Made by a program: the position numbers and the translations under genes. The notes beneath the pieces were generated by a model. The model was not told the origin of the DNA, ran no database searches, and worked only from the letters and a program-made list of their open reading frames with translations. 64,000 nt of DNA from Phycisphaerae bacterium (GTDB taxonomy: Bacteria; Planctomycetota; Phycisphaerae; UBA1845; Fen-1342), in assembly GCA_022072445.1 (NCBI GenBank), contig JAJVHV010000016.1:248001-312000 (forward strand), given 5' to 3'. Of the stretch, positions 31,145 to 40,024 are shown in pieces; the stretch's first letter is position 1, and each line of letters starts with the position of its first letter.

Positions 31145-34100
31145 TCACTCTTTTGCCAGCGCCGTTAGCGTTGGACCGATCTCACCCAACGACTTCATCA
31201 TCTTGTACGTCCACCGCCCGTGCGTGGTGTCGGCATTCACAGCCGCGACCCAGCGCTCCGCCGCCTGCTGCTTGACCTCCTTCAGGGGATCGAAGCCCTT
31301 CGTCTCCAGGATGACATGAAGTCGTTCAGGTTCGGCGCGCCCGTTCATCCGCACGATGAAATCCGGAACGTAGTCGTGCGGTTGCCCGTTGTGCAGGTAC
31401 GGGATCGTGAAACCAAGATGATCGTTCTTGACGAACGCATCGACCGCGCTGTGACGATCGATCACGTACGCGGCGCTCTGCTCCCACTTCTTCGTGTCCG
31501 CGACGACGTAATTGAGATGGCTTTTGACGATCTCCCGCACCTCGCGGCTCGTCCAGAACTCGACGTCCGCGGTGGTGCCAGCGTCGCGATTGCGTTCGTA
31601 CTGCGGTACTTCCGGCGACTCACCACCCGCGGCGTCAGGTTTGATCGCGCTGAGGAGGCGCTCATGCACCCAGCCGTAGTACGGTGAGCAGAACACGTCG
31701 AGAATGTTCGCGGGCGCGATCGGCTGAACCTTGTCAGTCAAATACCGCATGACGATCTCGGCGACCTGCGGGAAGAGCGCGTGCGGCGGCACGGTGCAAT
31801 TCGGCTGCTCGCAATACCCGCGCACGAGGTCCTTCGCCATGTCGAACGCCAGTTCCTGCAACCGTCGGCCCTGGCGGAACGGATTCAGCGTGACATCCAC
31901 GAGCGCGCCCGGCCCGCTCAGTGTCGGTCGCCCGTGATTGCTCGGCAGTAGCCCCTTCATCTGCACTTCGGGCGGAATGCTGAAGGGATCAAGCCGAAGC
32001 GTAGCGACGGTGGTCCAGTCAACGGTGACGCGATTTCGGATTGCCTGGTTGTATCCCTCGACACGCGGGAAGTGAATCTCGTATTGCGCCTTCTGCGGAA
32101 TGGCATGCACATGATGGCGCTTTTCCCGCGGCTTCGGGCTGCCGCCCTTGTTCTCCTTGAACGGGATCACCTCAAACGGCACGCCGAGAACCTTGGCAAC
32201 CTCCTCAGTCAGCAGCCCGTCGTCACCGATCTCGTAGGAAGCGCGACGCAGTCCGCGCCCCACCACCTGCTCGCAGAGCAATTGCGACATGAACGGCCGT
32301 AGACCGATGATGTGCGTCACCGAGTTGCAATCCCATCCCTCGGTGAGCATGCCGACGCTGACGATGCAGCGAACGTCGCGCCCGGGCGGCGAAAGTGGGC
32401 GGTCAAGTTTCTGAGCCAGCGCCTCGAAGCCTTCGGGGTAGATCGGCCGTCCCAGGCGATCCTTCGGCCAGTCGAGCTTGCCGACGGTATCCAACGTGAA
32501 GCGTATCCATTGAAACTCGTCGCTCTTCGCGTTGTCACTGTCGGTCTCATGCACGACCTTCGTGTCCACACGAATCGTGTTGGCCTGACCGTTATTGAGA
32601 AAGCCCTTGATGCCGGCGGAAGGAATGCCGGACGGCGGGTTGTTCTCGGCAAGCCACTCGTACACGACCTTCGCGATCTTTGTGTTCTTGCAGACGAGGA
32701 TGAAAACGGGCGATCGGCCGCGCTTCTCCTCATCCTTGGCCCACTCAGCGGCCTCCTGCTCCCACAAGCCGCCGAGCATGGCGATCGGGGTGTGCGCCCA
32801 CTTGAGAATCGCCTCGGGTTTCGGATTGCCGCGCCGCCCGCCGCGTTCCGCCGCTGTGAGCCGCGGGAGAATCCACCGCCAGATGTTGAAATACCCGGGA
32901 ATATAAGCGCCGGTCGTATCGCGCACGGCGAGCTGGGGAATCTTCACCAAGCCGCTTTCGATCGCATCCGTCAGCCCAAAATCGCTGACGACCCATGGGA
33001 ACGTCCGATTCGTGTCCTGGCCCACGCGTCCGAGGTAGTACGGCGTCGCCGACAGGTCCACGCAAAAGTTGACGCCGCGCAGTTTGTGAATCTTGTCGAG
33101 GCCGTCGATCCAGACGGTCGCTTCCTTGAAGAATTCCTCGATCTCCTCGTCCTCACCGAAGAGATCTTCCTCGTCGTCGTCCGGCTCCTCCTTGCGGATG
33201 CGATATGCGTGATGCGCCTCGTCATTGAATACGAGGATGTTCTGTTTTCCACCAACTTCGCGGCCGAGCACTCGATTCACTAGGGCGGTGTCGCTCTCGA
33301 CGTACTCATGAGAACGAATCTTCACTTTCACCAGATGGCCGGCCTCGTCTGTCTCCTCTTGCAGCACTTCGACATCGCCGCGAGCCACGGCGCCGGCGAT
33401 GGCCTCGGGCGTCATGTAGCGGTTGCCTCGCGCCGTCGTCGTCTTCGACCCGATGATGACCGTCTCGACCCTATCCACCCGCTTGCCCGCCCGGCTCACG
33501 CGGGCACTGACGCCGCCCACCTGAACGGTCTGTGGCTCGAACACGTGCCAATTGCTGACGAGCACGCGCCCCTTGCAGAGATCAGGCATCATGTGCGGCG
33601 GCACGAGGTCGCGCGTGCGGTACAAGCTCGCATCGCCATGTTCTGGTTGGAGCTCGGCAAGCCGGTTGCGGATCGTCACGTTCGGGCAAACGACCAGCAC
33701 CGTGTCGCTGAAGCGGGCGTCGCCGCGGTCGTTCACCTTGTTCAGAATGCTCCACGCAGCGAGCATTCCCATGACCGTCGTCTTGCCGCTGCCGGTCGCC
33801 ATCTTGCACGCATACCGGCGAAAACCGGCGAAGCCATTCGCTTTCTGCTTGTCGCTGGGCTCGTCGAGCGGAATCTCGACGCCCTGGCGAAAGTCCGACC
33901 GCCCCTCCGTCAGAAAGATGATCGTTTCGACGGCCTCCAGTTGCGCGAAGAACAGCCGGTGCTGCCGGCCATCGCGCCGCCAGTAGTTCATCAACTCGCA
34001 CGTCGTGCGCGTGACGCCGCCCCCGCCAGCAAGCGCTTCGTTGCGCCATGCCTTTACGCGCTCGCGGATCAGGTTGACGAGTTTCAGCTCGATGAGCGTG

Positions 34101-34285
34101 CCAGGCCGCTCGCGCGCGCCCTCCTCGTCGTGTTCCTCCTGGCGGGTGGGCGGTTTGAACCAGTACATCGCCGGCCGCCGCCCGGGGCGCTTATCCGGCG
34201 GCTCGCCTTCGATCAGCCACCAATGCGATGTGGGCTCGTCGTACGGGCCGTTGAGAATTGGTGCGGGAACCTCGAAGGCGTTCAT
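31145..34285 (-). CDS. res: Type III restriction enzyme Res subunit (helicase-nuclease)
   Basis: This 1046-aa protein starts at ATG 34285, in an ATGA overlap with the OLD-like gene; longer frames upstream are rejected. It has the SF2 helicase core: Walker A MATGSGKTT at 162-170, ILVFNDEAHHAY (DEAH), CVDLSATPYYLG (motif III), and SVGMLTEGWDCNSVTHIIGL with EQVVGRGLRR (motifs V/VI). The C terminus has a PD-(D/E)xK-type nuclease (DYVPDFIVRM...VILETKG). It cleaves DNA together with the methyltransferase 2.4 kb upstream. Its length and motif set fit the BPTD_3080-like type III R family. Confidence 0.92.
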   Translation of the reverse strand: MNAFEVPAPILNGPYDEPTSHWWLIEGEPPDKRPGRRPAMYWFKPPTRQEEHDEEGARERPGTLIELKLVNLIRERVKAWRNEALAGGGGVTRTTCELMNYWRRDGRQHRLFFAQLEAVETIIFLTEGRSDFRQGVEIPLDEPSDKQKANGFAGFRRYACKMATGSGKTTVMGMLAAWSILNKVNDRGDARFSDTVLVVCPNVTIRNRLAELQPEHGDASLYRTRDLVPPHMMPDLCKGRVLVSNWHVFEPQTVQVGGVSARVSRAGKRVDRVETVIIGSKTTTARGNRYMTPEAIAGAVARGDVEVLQEETDEAGHLVKVKIRSHEYVESDTALVNRVLGREVGGKQNILVFNDEAHHAYRIRKEEPDDDEEDLFGEDEEIEEFFKEATVWIDGLDKIHKLRGVNFCVDLSATPYYLGRVGQDTNRTFPWVVSDFGLTDAIESGLVKIPQLAVRDTTGAYIPGYFNIWRWILPRLTAAERGGRRGNPKPEAILKWAHTPIAMLGGLWEQEAAEWAKDEEKRGRSPVFILVCKNTKIAKVVYEWLAENNPPSGIPSAGIKGFLNNGQANTIRVDTKVVHETDSDNAKSDEFQWIRFTLDTVGKLDWPKDRLGRPIYPEGFEALAQKLDRPLSPPGRDVRCIVSVGMLTEGWDCNSVTHIIGLRPFMSQLLCEQVVGRGLRRASYEIGDDGLLTEEVAKVLGVPFEVIPFKENKGGSPKPREKRHHVHAIPQKAQYEIHFPRVEGYNQAIRNRVTVDWTTVATLRLDPFSIPPEVQMKGLLPSNHGRPTLSGPGALVDVTLNPFRQGRRLQELAFDMAKDLVRGYCEQPNCTVPPHALFPQVAEIVMRYLTDKVQPIAPANILDVFCSPYYGWVHERLLSAIKPDAAGGESPEVPQYERNRDAGTTADVEFWTSREVREIVKSHLNYVVADTKKWEQSAAYVIDRHSAVDAFVKNDHLGFTIPYLHNGQPHDYVPDFIVRMNGRAEPERLHVILETKGFDPLKEVKQQAAERWVAAVNADTTHGRWTYKMMKSLGEIGPTLTALAKE

Positions 34286-36012
34286 GGGCCGGCCCCCGGA
34301 TCGGGAGTGCCCGCATCGGCAGCCGGTGGCGCGGCCAATGTGTTTGTCCGTGCGACGCCAAAAGCGTCGCAAATAGCGTCGAGCTTCTGGACCACCTCTG
34401 GAGGAATCTCCGCCGGTTGCATCACCGCGGCAATCTCGTGGTATCGCGTGTATGGGAAACCCTGCAGCCCGCCTTCGCTCAGCAGCGGTGGTATGAGTCG
34501 CTCGCGGGCTTTGTACTCGCGAAACACTGCTTCGGCGGGAAGATGCTCTCGCATTGGATTGTCGACAAAGGCTTGAGTCAGCATCTCCGCACACTTGGCA
34601 CGCACGGATGCACGCTGCTCCGCGGTAAACGCCGCCGTTCCGACCTGGGACTCAATGAATCGTTCGATCGCCGCCGGATGCACAAGGTAGCTCTCGATTT
34701 CGTATCGGCCCCAGCGAACGAGCTGGAGTCCATCACCATTCACCGCTGTTTCGGGAAGATGCGGATTCCCGTCGCGATCCTGGATTTCCAGCCCCTTCAT
34801 CGCCGGATGAACGAGACGCAGCGCGTTGAAGTGGTCCGCTGATGGAAAGCCCTCAGCACCCGGACGCGTCTGCTCGCTGTACTTGTGCCAGAACAGCCTG
34901 GTCGTTAGCAGGTCGGTCGCAGGATGATTCAGGACTTTCGCCCAGGCGCGCAGAATCTCGATGTCCGTGTAGCCCTCGACGTACAGGATGCCGGGCGCGC
35001 TGGACGCCAGCATCACGTCGGTGTTGCTCAGAATCTTCAGCCCACGAATCAGTTGCTGTCGCTCGCGCGAGTCCGCCATGACGCGCGGTTGGCCATACAT
35101 GACCATCAGTTCGCTCGGGTCGACCGAGTTGATGATCACCTCGGAGTGCGTCGCCAGAATGAGCTGCGAGTGCTGCTCCGCGGCGACGGCGCGCAGCTCA
35201 CTGTAGATCGCATCCTGAAGCAGGACATGCAGGTGGGCATCCGGCTCGTCCAGCAGCAGCACCGACCCCGGCCGCGTGACTAGGAACGTCAGCAGCATCA
35301 GCACCTGCTGGAATCCACTGCCGGCGCTGGCGATATCGAAACGAGTCCCACCTTCGCCGACCTCGTATTCGGCGATGATCGAGCGGCCCTTCTCGTTCGG
35401 CGGGAGAATTCGGTATCCGAAGAGGCGGTCGATCGATGCTTCAAGCTTGCGCCAAGCCGTTTCGGATCGCCCGGCGCGAACAAGCAGATTCCGCAGGACT
35501 TCACCGGGACGCCCCTCCGCGAGGCGTGCGTCGATCGTTTCATCCCGCCCGAGCAGGGGCTCGTCCGGCACCAAGCCGGTCATCGGAGGGACATAAATGG
35601 CGTTCAGTTTCGTTTTGGACGCGTGCCAGTCGTGCGTTGACGCCGACGGCCGCACGCGAATCTGCTCCTTGTCGAACCGAAACTCCATCGTGACGGAGCG
35701 CCCGTCGTCCATGTGGACGCCGATGCTCATCTCCGAACCGGTGCGGCGCTCATACCAAATCAGGTCGAGCGAACGTACGGGCACGGCGAGAAAGTCCGGC
35801 CTGGCGATCTCCTTGAACGGGAACGTGCCCTGCGGCTTCGCGGTCGTGTTCAATTCCTGCCAGCGCGTGAGCGCCAACTCCCACGCGGCCAATGCCTGTA
35901 GCAGCGTCGTTTTGCCCGTGTTATTCGGCCCCGCGAGCACGACGTGGCCCGGCAGCGTGATGTCCACGTTGCCGAAGCGCTTGAAGTTGCGGAGTGTGAC
36001 CTTACGGATCAT
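34282..36012 (-). CDS. OLD-family ATPase with TOPRIM domain
   Basis: The 576-aa protein begins with an ABC/AAA ATPase head (RNFKRFGNVD, Walker A LAGPNNTGKTTLLQALAA). It continues with a signature/Walker B region (SAGSGFQQVLMLLTFLV, then VLLLDEPDAHLH, H-loop LILATHSEVII). After this is a TOPRIM-like segment (GILYVEGYTDIEILRAWA), the arrangement of OLD-family nucleases. OLD proteins act in phage defence (P2 OLD, Gabija GajA). Here the gene is wedged between DUF4145 and res, 3 bp after one and overlapping the other, so it appears integral to the restriction operon. Confidence 0.82.
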   Translation of the reverse strand: MIRKVTLRNFKRFGNVDITLPGHVVLAGPNNTGKTTLLQALAAWELALTRWQELNTTAKPQGTFPFKEIARPDFLAVPVRSLDLIWYERRTGSEMSIGVHMDDGRSVTMEFRFDKEQIRVRPSASTHDWHASKTKLNAIYVPPMTGLVPDEPLLGRDETIDARLAEGRPGEVLRNLLVRAGRSETAWRKLEASIDRLFGYRILPPNEKGRSIIAEYEVGEGGTRFDIASAGSGFQQVLMLLTFLVTRPGSVLLLDEPDAHLHVLLQDAIYSELRAVAAEQHSQLILATHSEVIINSVDPSELMVMYGQPRVMADSRERQQLIRGLKILSNTDVMLASSAPGILYVEGYTDIEILRAWAKVLNHPATDLLTTRLFWHKYSEQTRPGAEGFPSADHFNALRLVHPAMKGLEIQDRDGNPHLPETAVNGDGLQLVRWGRYEIESYLVHPAAIERFIESQVGTAAFTAEQRASVRAKCAEMLTQAFVDNPMREHLPAEAVFREYKARERLIPPLLSEGGLQGFPYTRYHEIAAVMQPAEIPPEVVQKLDAICDAFGVARTNTLAAPPAADAGTPDPGAGP

Positions 36013-36015
36013 GCA

Positions 36016-36708
36016 CTACTTTCCAATCTGCGCCTTCATCGCCGCGATCTGCGTCGGCAGCTCGTACAGGTCGTGAAATACCAGCTCAAGCACCTGGATC
36101 GTGTAGCGGGCCTGTTCCGCCGTCACATCAAGCAGCGTCTCGGCCGGGTCCGACTTGTCCTTCAGCGGATGAGCGCCCCAATTGCCGAACTCGCGAATGT
36201 GACCGATCGCTTCGCGCGTGGGGCGCGACAAATCCGGCAGCTTGACTGCTTCCTCGATCTCCTCAAACAGTGTCCGCTTCTCGATCTTCAGCTTCTCACG
36301 GATCACGCGCTGCAGCGCACGCCGAGCGAGTATCGCCGCGGCGCGTGACGACAGCGAGAAGACCGCGCGTGCCTCGTCGTAGGCTCTCTTCGCGTCGGGG
36401 TCCACGCCGGCCGGCGCTTTGTCCGGCAGCACGCCCAACGGCCAGAGATAGTGCCACTTCGGTCGCTGATCACTCGGATTGTCAATGGTGGCAACGCCAA
36501 TCGCAAATTGCTGGCATGACGGGCAGCGCCCGATGCCGATGTTCTGCACCAGTCGCCCCGCATGCTGCATTTGCTTGTCGTGCAGCCCGCCCGTCCACAG
36601 CGGCGCATGATACTGCACCGCGATCCCGCAATGCGGGCAGTAGGCCGGGTAGTGCTCGAACTTGCCCGTGCCCTCGAAGGCCTCCTTCAGCGTCAGCACA
36701 TTCGCCAT
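36016..36708 (-). CDS. DUF4145 protein with zinc-ribbon-like N terminus
   Basis: The 230-aa protein has an N-terminal CPHC...CPSC pair (YCPHCGIAVQY and GRCPSCQQFA) likely to bind zinc. A helical DUF4145 domain follows (SSRAAAILARRALQRVIREK, then IREFGNWGAHPLKDKSD). DUF4145 is related to HEPN-type helical domains often encoded with restriction and abortive-infection genes. It starts one base after the methyltransferase stop and ends 3 bp before the OLD-like gene, which implies a shared function. Confidence 0.8.
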   Translation of the reverse strand: MANVLTLKEAFEGTGKFEHYPAYCPHCGIAVQYHAPLWTGGLHDKQMQHAGRLVQNIGIGRCPSCQQFAIGVATIDNPSDQRPKWHYLWPLGVLPDKAPAGVDPDAKRAYDEARAVFSLSSRAAAILARRALQRVIREKLKIEKRTLFEEIEEAVKLPDLSRPTREAIGHIREFGNWGAHPLKDKSDPAETLLDVTAEQARYTIQVLELVFHDLYELPTQIAAMKAQIGK

Positions 36709-39687
36709 CTACGACGCCTCCGACGCCTTCTTCACCACCAGCAGTTCATTCCCCCGATCATCAATCACCTTCACCGCCACCTGCCCGTTCTCGCCGATCT
36801 GGAACGGCGCGCTGGTCGTGCCGGCCAGGTGGTCCCAGACGCTTTCGGCGTACTCGGCCTTCAGCGCCCGCTTCAGGTCGTCCCACGCCGCCGTGCGCGG
36901 GAAGAACACCTGCGACGCCTTGAAGCACAGCGCGTTGTAGTCGCTGTCCAGCAGCCAGCAGGGCACGTCGCTGCCCGGCCGGTGATCGACCTCCATCGTC
37001 GCCGGGTCGAACACGTCCAGTCCCAGCAGCTCGGCCTGATACCAGCCGTTGCGGGCGGCCTCCTTCGGGTCCAGGCCTATCCGCTTCAGTTCGTCCGCGT
37101 CGGCCTTGCGCAGCTTCACCTCCGGCAGGCCGCAGACACTGAAGATCTGGCTGCTGCGCATGTTCTTGAGCAGGTCGCCCATCATCAGGTCCGGCGTCGC
37201 CTGCACATACGTCGCCGGCACGCCGACCGCCTGCTCGCAGTCGTCGATCAGCTTGCGGGCGTTGGGCTGGATGGCGAAGCCGATCACGTACAGGTGGGAG
37301 TAGCTCTTGGCATGCGCCTCGCGGGCCGCCTCGTACACGGCCTTTTCCGACACCGCCCCGTTCTCCGGCCCGAACAGAATCGCGACGGGTTTGCCGCGAT
37401 CGGCGTCCTTGCCTTGATCCGAGCCGCGCGAATCAGAGCCGCGCGCGTCAGCAAGCGGTTTCTTGGCGCTCGCAACGGGCGCGGCCGAACCCGCTCCCTC
37501 ACGGTCGCGGCTCTGATTGCCGTTCCCGTTGACCACCAGCGCTTCGGCGCTGAGCGACAGCGTTTTCGCCGGTGGGCGGATGTTCTTCAATGAAACCGTC
37601 TTGTTCCCGCCGACATGCAGCACGGGAGAGCGGCGCAGCACTTCGATCATGCGATCAACGAACGTGCCGTAGTCCTGGCTTGCGGCCACGCCGGTATCCG
37701 ACTCGCCATCGTTGTCCCAGTCGATCGGCGTCGGAATCGTCGCCTCGACCACGAACGGTCCGGTCACGCGCGTGATGTTCCCGCCGGCCTTCTCCGGCCG
37801 ATCGACCAGCACTTCCTCATCCGGCGGCTCGTTGTTCGCGATGCTCCCGAGCGTGACGTGCGGCACGATGCCGCCGACCTCTTCGCCCTTGCTGTTCTGC
37901 TTGCGCTGGTAGACGAACCCGCCGGCCGGGCCGCGGGCCTCGTCCTTTAATTCGTAATAGTCGTACGTCGCCGTCAGCAGCCGCTGCCGGGCCAGTGCCA
38001 GCGGCACGCGGCTGGTGTCGCACGTGATCCAGCGCCGGCCCCACTGTTCGCCGACGTACGCCGTCGTGCCCGAGCCGCACGTCGGGTCGAGCACGAGGTC
38101 GCCGGGGTCGGTCGTCATCAGCATGCAGCGCAGAACCGCGAGGGGATTGGTTTGCACGACGTAGAGTTTCTTGTCGGCGAAACCCGAAGTGACAGTGTCA
38201 TCCCAGACGTTAGTTACGGGAAAGTACGCAAAGTCATCAAGAAACCGCACAAACCGAAGGCTGTTACCGAGGGCCAATAGTCGCTTCGCAGCCGCGAGCC
38301 CGTCGAGCCCCGGCTTGTCCGTCTTGAATGTGCCTTTACCGGGTGTAAACCTCTGACCCTCGAAGACGAACTCTCGAACATCCGTTCCCTGCGAGGGTCG
38401 CTGGCTTGTGAGATTGTCGTGCGCGAAGAGTTTCGCGCCCGGTGGAAGATCGCGCAGGGCGTCAGGAGAGCCGAGATTGCGACGCGTGCCGTCCGGCAAC
38501 TCGACCCAGGTGTATTGGCTCGCTCCGGCGTCACCGGCGACCTTCTCCCGAAACAACTGCCGGTACTTCAGTCGCTCTGCGTCCCTCGCATACCAAAGCA
38601 AGTAGTCGGCAACAGCTGGCAGAACGGTGCTCGACGCGCCAGTCGTCTTCTTGATCGCGATGACGTTGACGAAGTGCTCTGCGCCGAATACTTCATCGAG
38701 GAGCTCTCGAACATGGTGCAGATTCTCGTCGCTAATCTGGACGAAGATGCTTCCGGTCGGATGCAACAAGTCGCGGGCCAGCAGCAGCCGATCGCGCAAG
38801 TACGTCAGATACGAATGCAGTCCCAACTCCCACGTATCCCGGTACGCCTTCACCATCTCTGGTTCGCGCGTCAGATCGTCGTCATCGTTGTGCTTCACGT
38901 CGCGTTTGCGAACGAACGGCTGGAAGTTGCTGCCGTACTTGATGCCGTACGGCGGGTCCATGTAGATCATCTGGACCTGCGCGCCCAGCCCCTCGTAGCG
39001 CAGGAGCGAGTTCATCACCACCAGCGAATCGCCCAGGATCAGCCGGTTCTGCCACTTGTCGGGGAATTCGTAGGCTTTCAGCACCTGGTCGGCCACGGGG
39101 TGCTGCGGGTCGCCGAAGAGGTCGAACATGGTCATCTGCTTGTCGCGGCGGTGGCCCTTGAGCGTTTCGAGGATCGCCTTGGTGCTCAGCCGCTCGTGCA
39201 CGAACAGCGGCAGCGTCGGCACGTCGAAGCTCAGCCGCTCGGCCTTACCGGCCCAGTTCAGGAAGGGCTTCTCCAGCCGCTTGAGCTGCTCAACGGCGTC
39301 CGCCAGCGAGCGGACGGTCGCGACGACCTCGCCGCGGGCGTTCTTGAGCTGGTGCGGTTCTGGAAATGTGTGCAGTGGTCGAGATTCGCCCGGCGCGGGC
39401 AGCGGTAGGCGCGAAGCTTCTTCGATGCACCGGATCAGCCACGCCCCCAGCTCGCGTGCGGCGTTCTGGCCGTCCCACTCCAGCGCCGGCGACAGCGACG
39501 AATCGTAGCGGTACGTGGCCGGCGGCTTCTTCTTGCGGAACTGCGACTGCGTGCCGACCTCCGGCCGCAGGAGGGAGGTGGCCTCAGGGTGCTTGTAGGA
39601 CGCGGTCTCGACAGGCTTGCTGTTGCCGCCCTTGCGGCCGCCCGCGGCGCTGGCCCTGGTCGTTGTTGATGCTCTGCGCTTCGCCAT
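36709..39687 (-). CDS. mod: Type III DNA adenine/cytosine methyltransferase Mod subunit
   Basis: This 992-aa protein has catalytic DPPY at residues 244-247 (MIYMDPPYGIKYG), with the AdoMet-binding motif following it (LVLDPTCGSGTTAYVGEQW near 530). That is the beta-class order typical of type III Mod. The region between the two carries the target-recognition segment. The C-terminal third is unusually long and contains an in-frame palindromic repeat (37434-37515). It pairs with the Res subunit encoded downstream on the same transcript. The specificity cannot be read from sequence. Confidence 0.92.
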   Translation of the reverse strand: MAKRRASTTTRASAAGGRKGGNSKPVETASYKHPEATSLLRPEVGTQSQFRKKKPPATYRYDSSLSPALEWDGQNAARELGAWLIRCIEEASRLPLPAPGESRPLHTFPEPHQLKNARGEVVATVRSLADAVEQLKRLEKPFLNWAGKAERLSFDVPTLPLFVHERLSTKAILETLKGHRRDKQMTMFDLFGDPQHPVADQVLKAYEFPDKWQNRLILGDSLVVMNSLLRYEGLGAQVQMIYMDPPYGIKYGSNFQPFVRKRDVKHNDDDDLTREPEMVKAYRDTWELGLHSYLTYLRDRLLLARDLLHPTGSIFVQISDENLHHVRELLDEVFGAEHFVNVIAIKKTTGASSTVLPAVADYLLWYARDAERLKYRQLFREKVAGDAGASQYTWVELPDGTRRNLGSPDALRDLPPGAKLFAHDNLTSQRPSQGTDVREFVFEGQRFTPGKGTFKTDKPGLDGLAAAKRLLALGNSLRFVRFLDDFAYFPVTNVWDDTVTSGFADKKLYVVQTNPLAVLRCMLMTTDPGDLVLDPTCGSGTTAYVGEQWGRRWITCDTSRVPLALARQRLLTATYDYYELKDEARGPAGGFVYQRKQNSKGEEVGGIVPHVTLGSIANNEPPDEEVLVDRPEKAGGNITRVTGPFVVEATIPTPIDWDNDGESDTGVAASQDYGTFVDRMIEVLRRSPVLHVGGNKTVSLKNIRPPAKTLSLSAEALVVNGNGNQSRDREGAGSAAPVASAKKPLADARGSDSRGSDQGKDADRGKPVAILFGPENGAVSEKAVYEAAREAHAKSYSHLYVIGFAIQPNARKLIDDCEQAVGVPATYVQATPDLMMGDLLKNMRSSQIFSVCGLPEVKLRKADADELKRIGLDPKEAARNGWYQAELLGLDVFDPATMEVDHRPGSDVPCWLLDSDYNALCFKASQVFFPRTAAWDDLKRALKAEYAESVWDHLAGTTSAPFQIGENGQVAVKVIDDRGNELLVVKKASEAS
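37434..37515. repeat. Planctomycete-type palindromic repeat inserted in frame in mod
   Basis: Arms CAGAGCCGCGCGCGTCAGC (from 37434) and CACGGTCGCGGCTCTG (to 37515) contain the exact 9-bp inverted pair AGAGCCGCG/CGCGGCTCT. In the mod frame it encodes SRDREGAGSAAPV and PLADARGSDSRGSD, low-complexity text unlike the flanks. I recall this repeat as common in planctomycete intergenic regions. A further partial copy (GAGCCGCGCGAATC) abuts it. Confidence 0.65.
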
Positions 39688-40024
39688 GCACGCTCTCTGT
39701 GGCCGCCGAGGGGCGACATGCTCGGATGATCGCAGACCGCTCGGCTGGAGAGCCGATCATAAATCCATGCCGGCCCAGCGGCCAGCGAAGGGCCGGGGAT
39801 GCGTGCGGCGGGAAGCACCGCCGGGGAGCGGTCGACACAGCGTGACCCCGGCCGTGAAACGGCAAGCAGCCGACGATCATGTGCAGCTTCGATCCGCCGG
39901 CCCCGCAGACAAACGGTCGTTTCCTAGCGAGCCTACCTTGGAAACGCTCGCTTCGTAGCGAGGCCAGCCGGCGCACAGAACTTTGACGCGCCTGTGCGCC
40001 GGCGGTCCCGATCGACCCGCCATC
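39688..40024. other. Gap between mod and the broken coiled-coil gene, with hairpin repeat
   Basis: No supportable gene is present in these 337 bp. At 39925-39938 the 14-mer TAGCGAGCCTACCT recurs from 20484, followed by CGCTCGCT to form a hairpin. A CCGGCC-rich region upstream may carry the promoter of the mod operon, but no clear -10/-35 pair is visible. Confidence 0.4.

Noticed and set aside
33308-34576. 422-codon plus-strand frame
   Set aside because: Antisense to the Res subunit and OLD-like gene; no recognisable domain.
34286-34594. Upstream extension of the Res reading frame
   Set aside because: Extends into the OLD-like gene and is low complexity; ATG 34285 in an ATGA overlap is the natural start.
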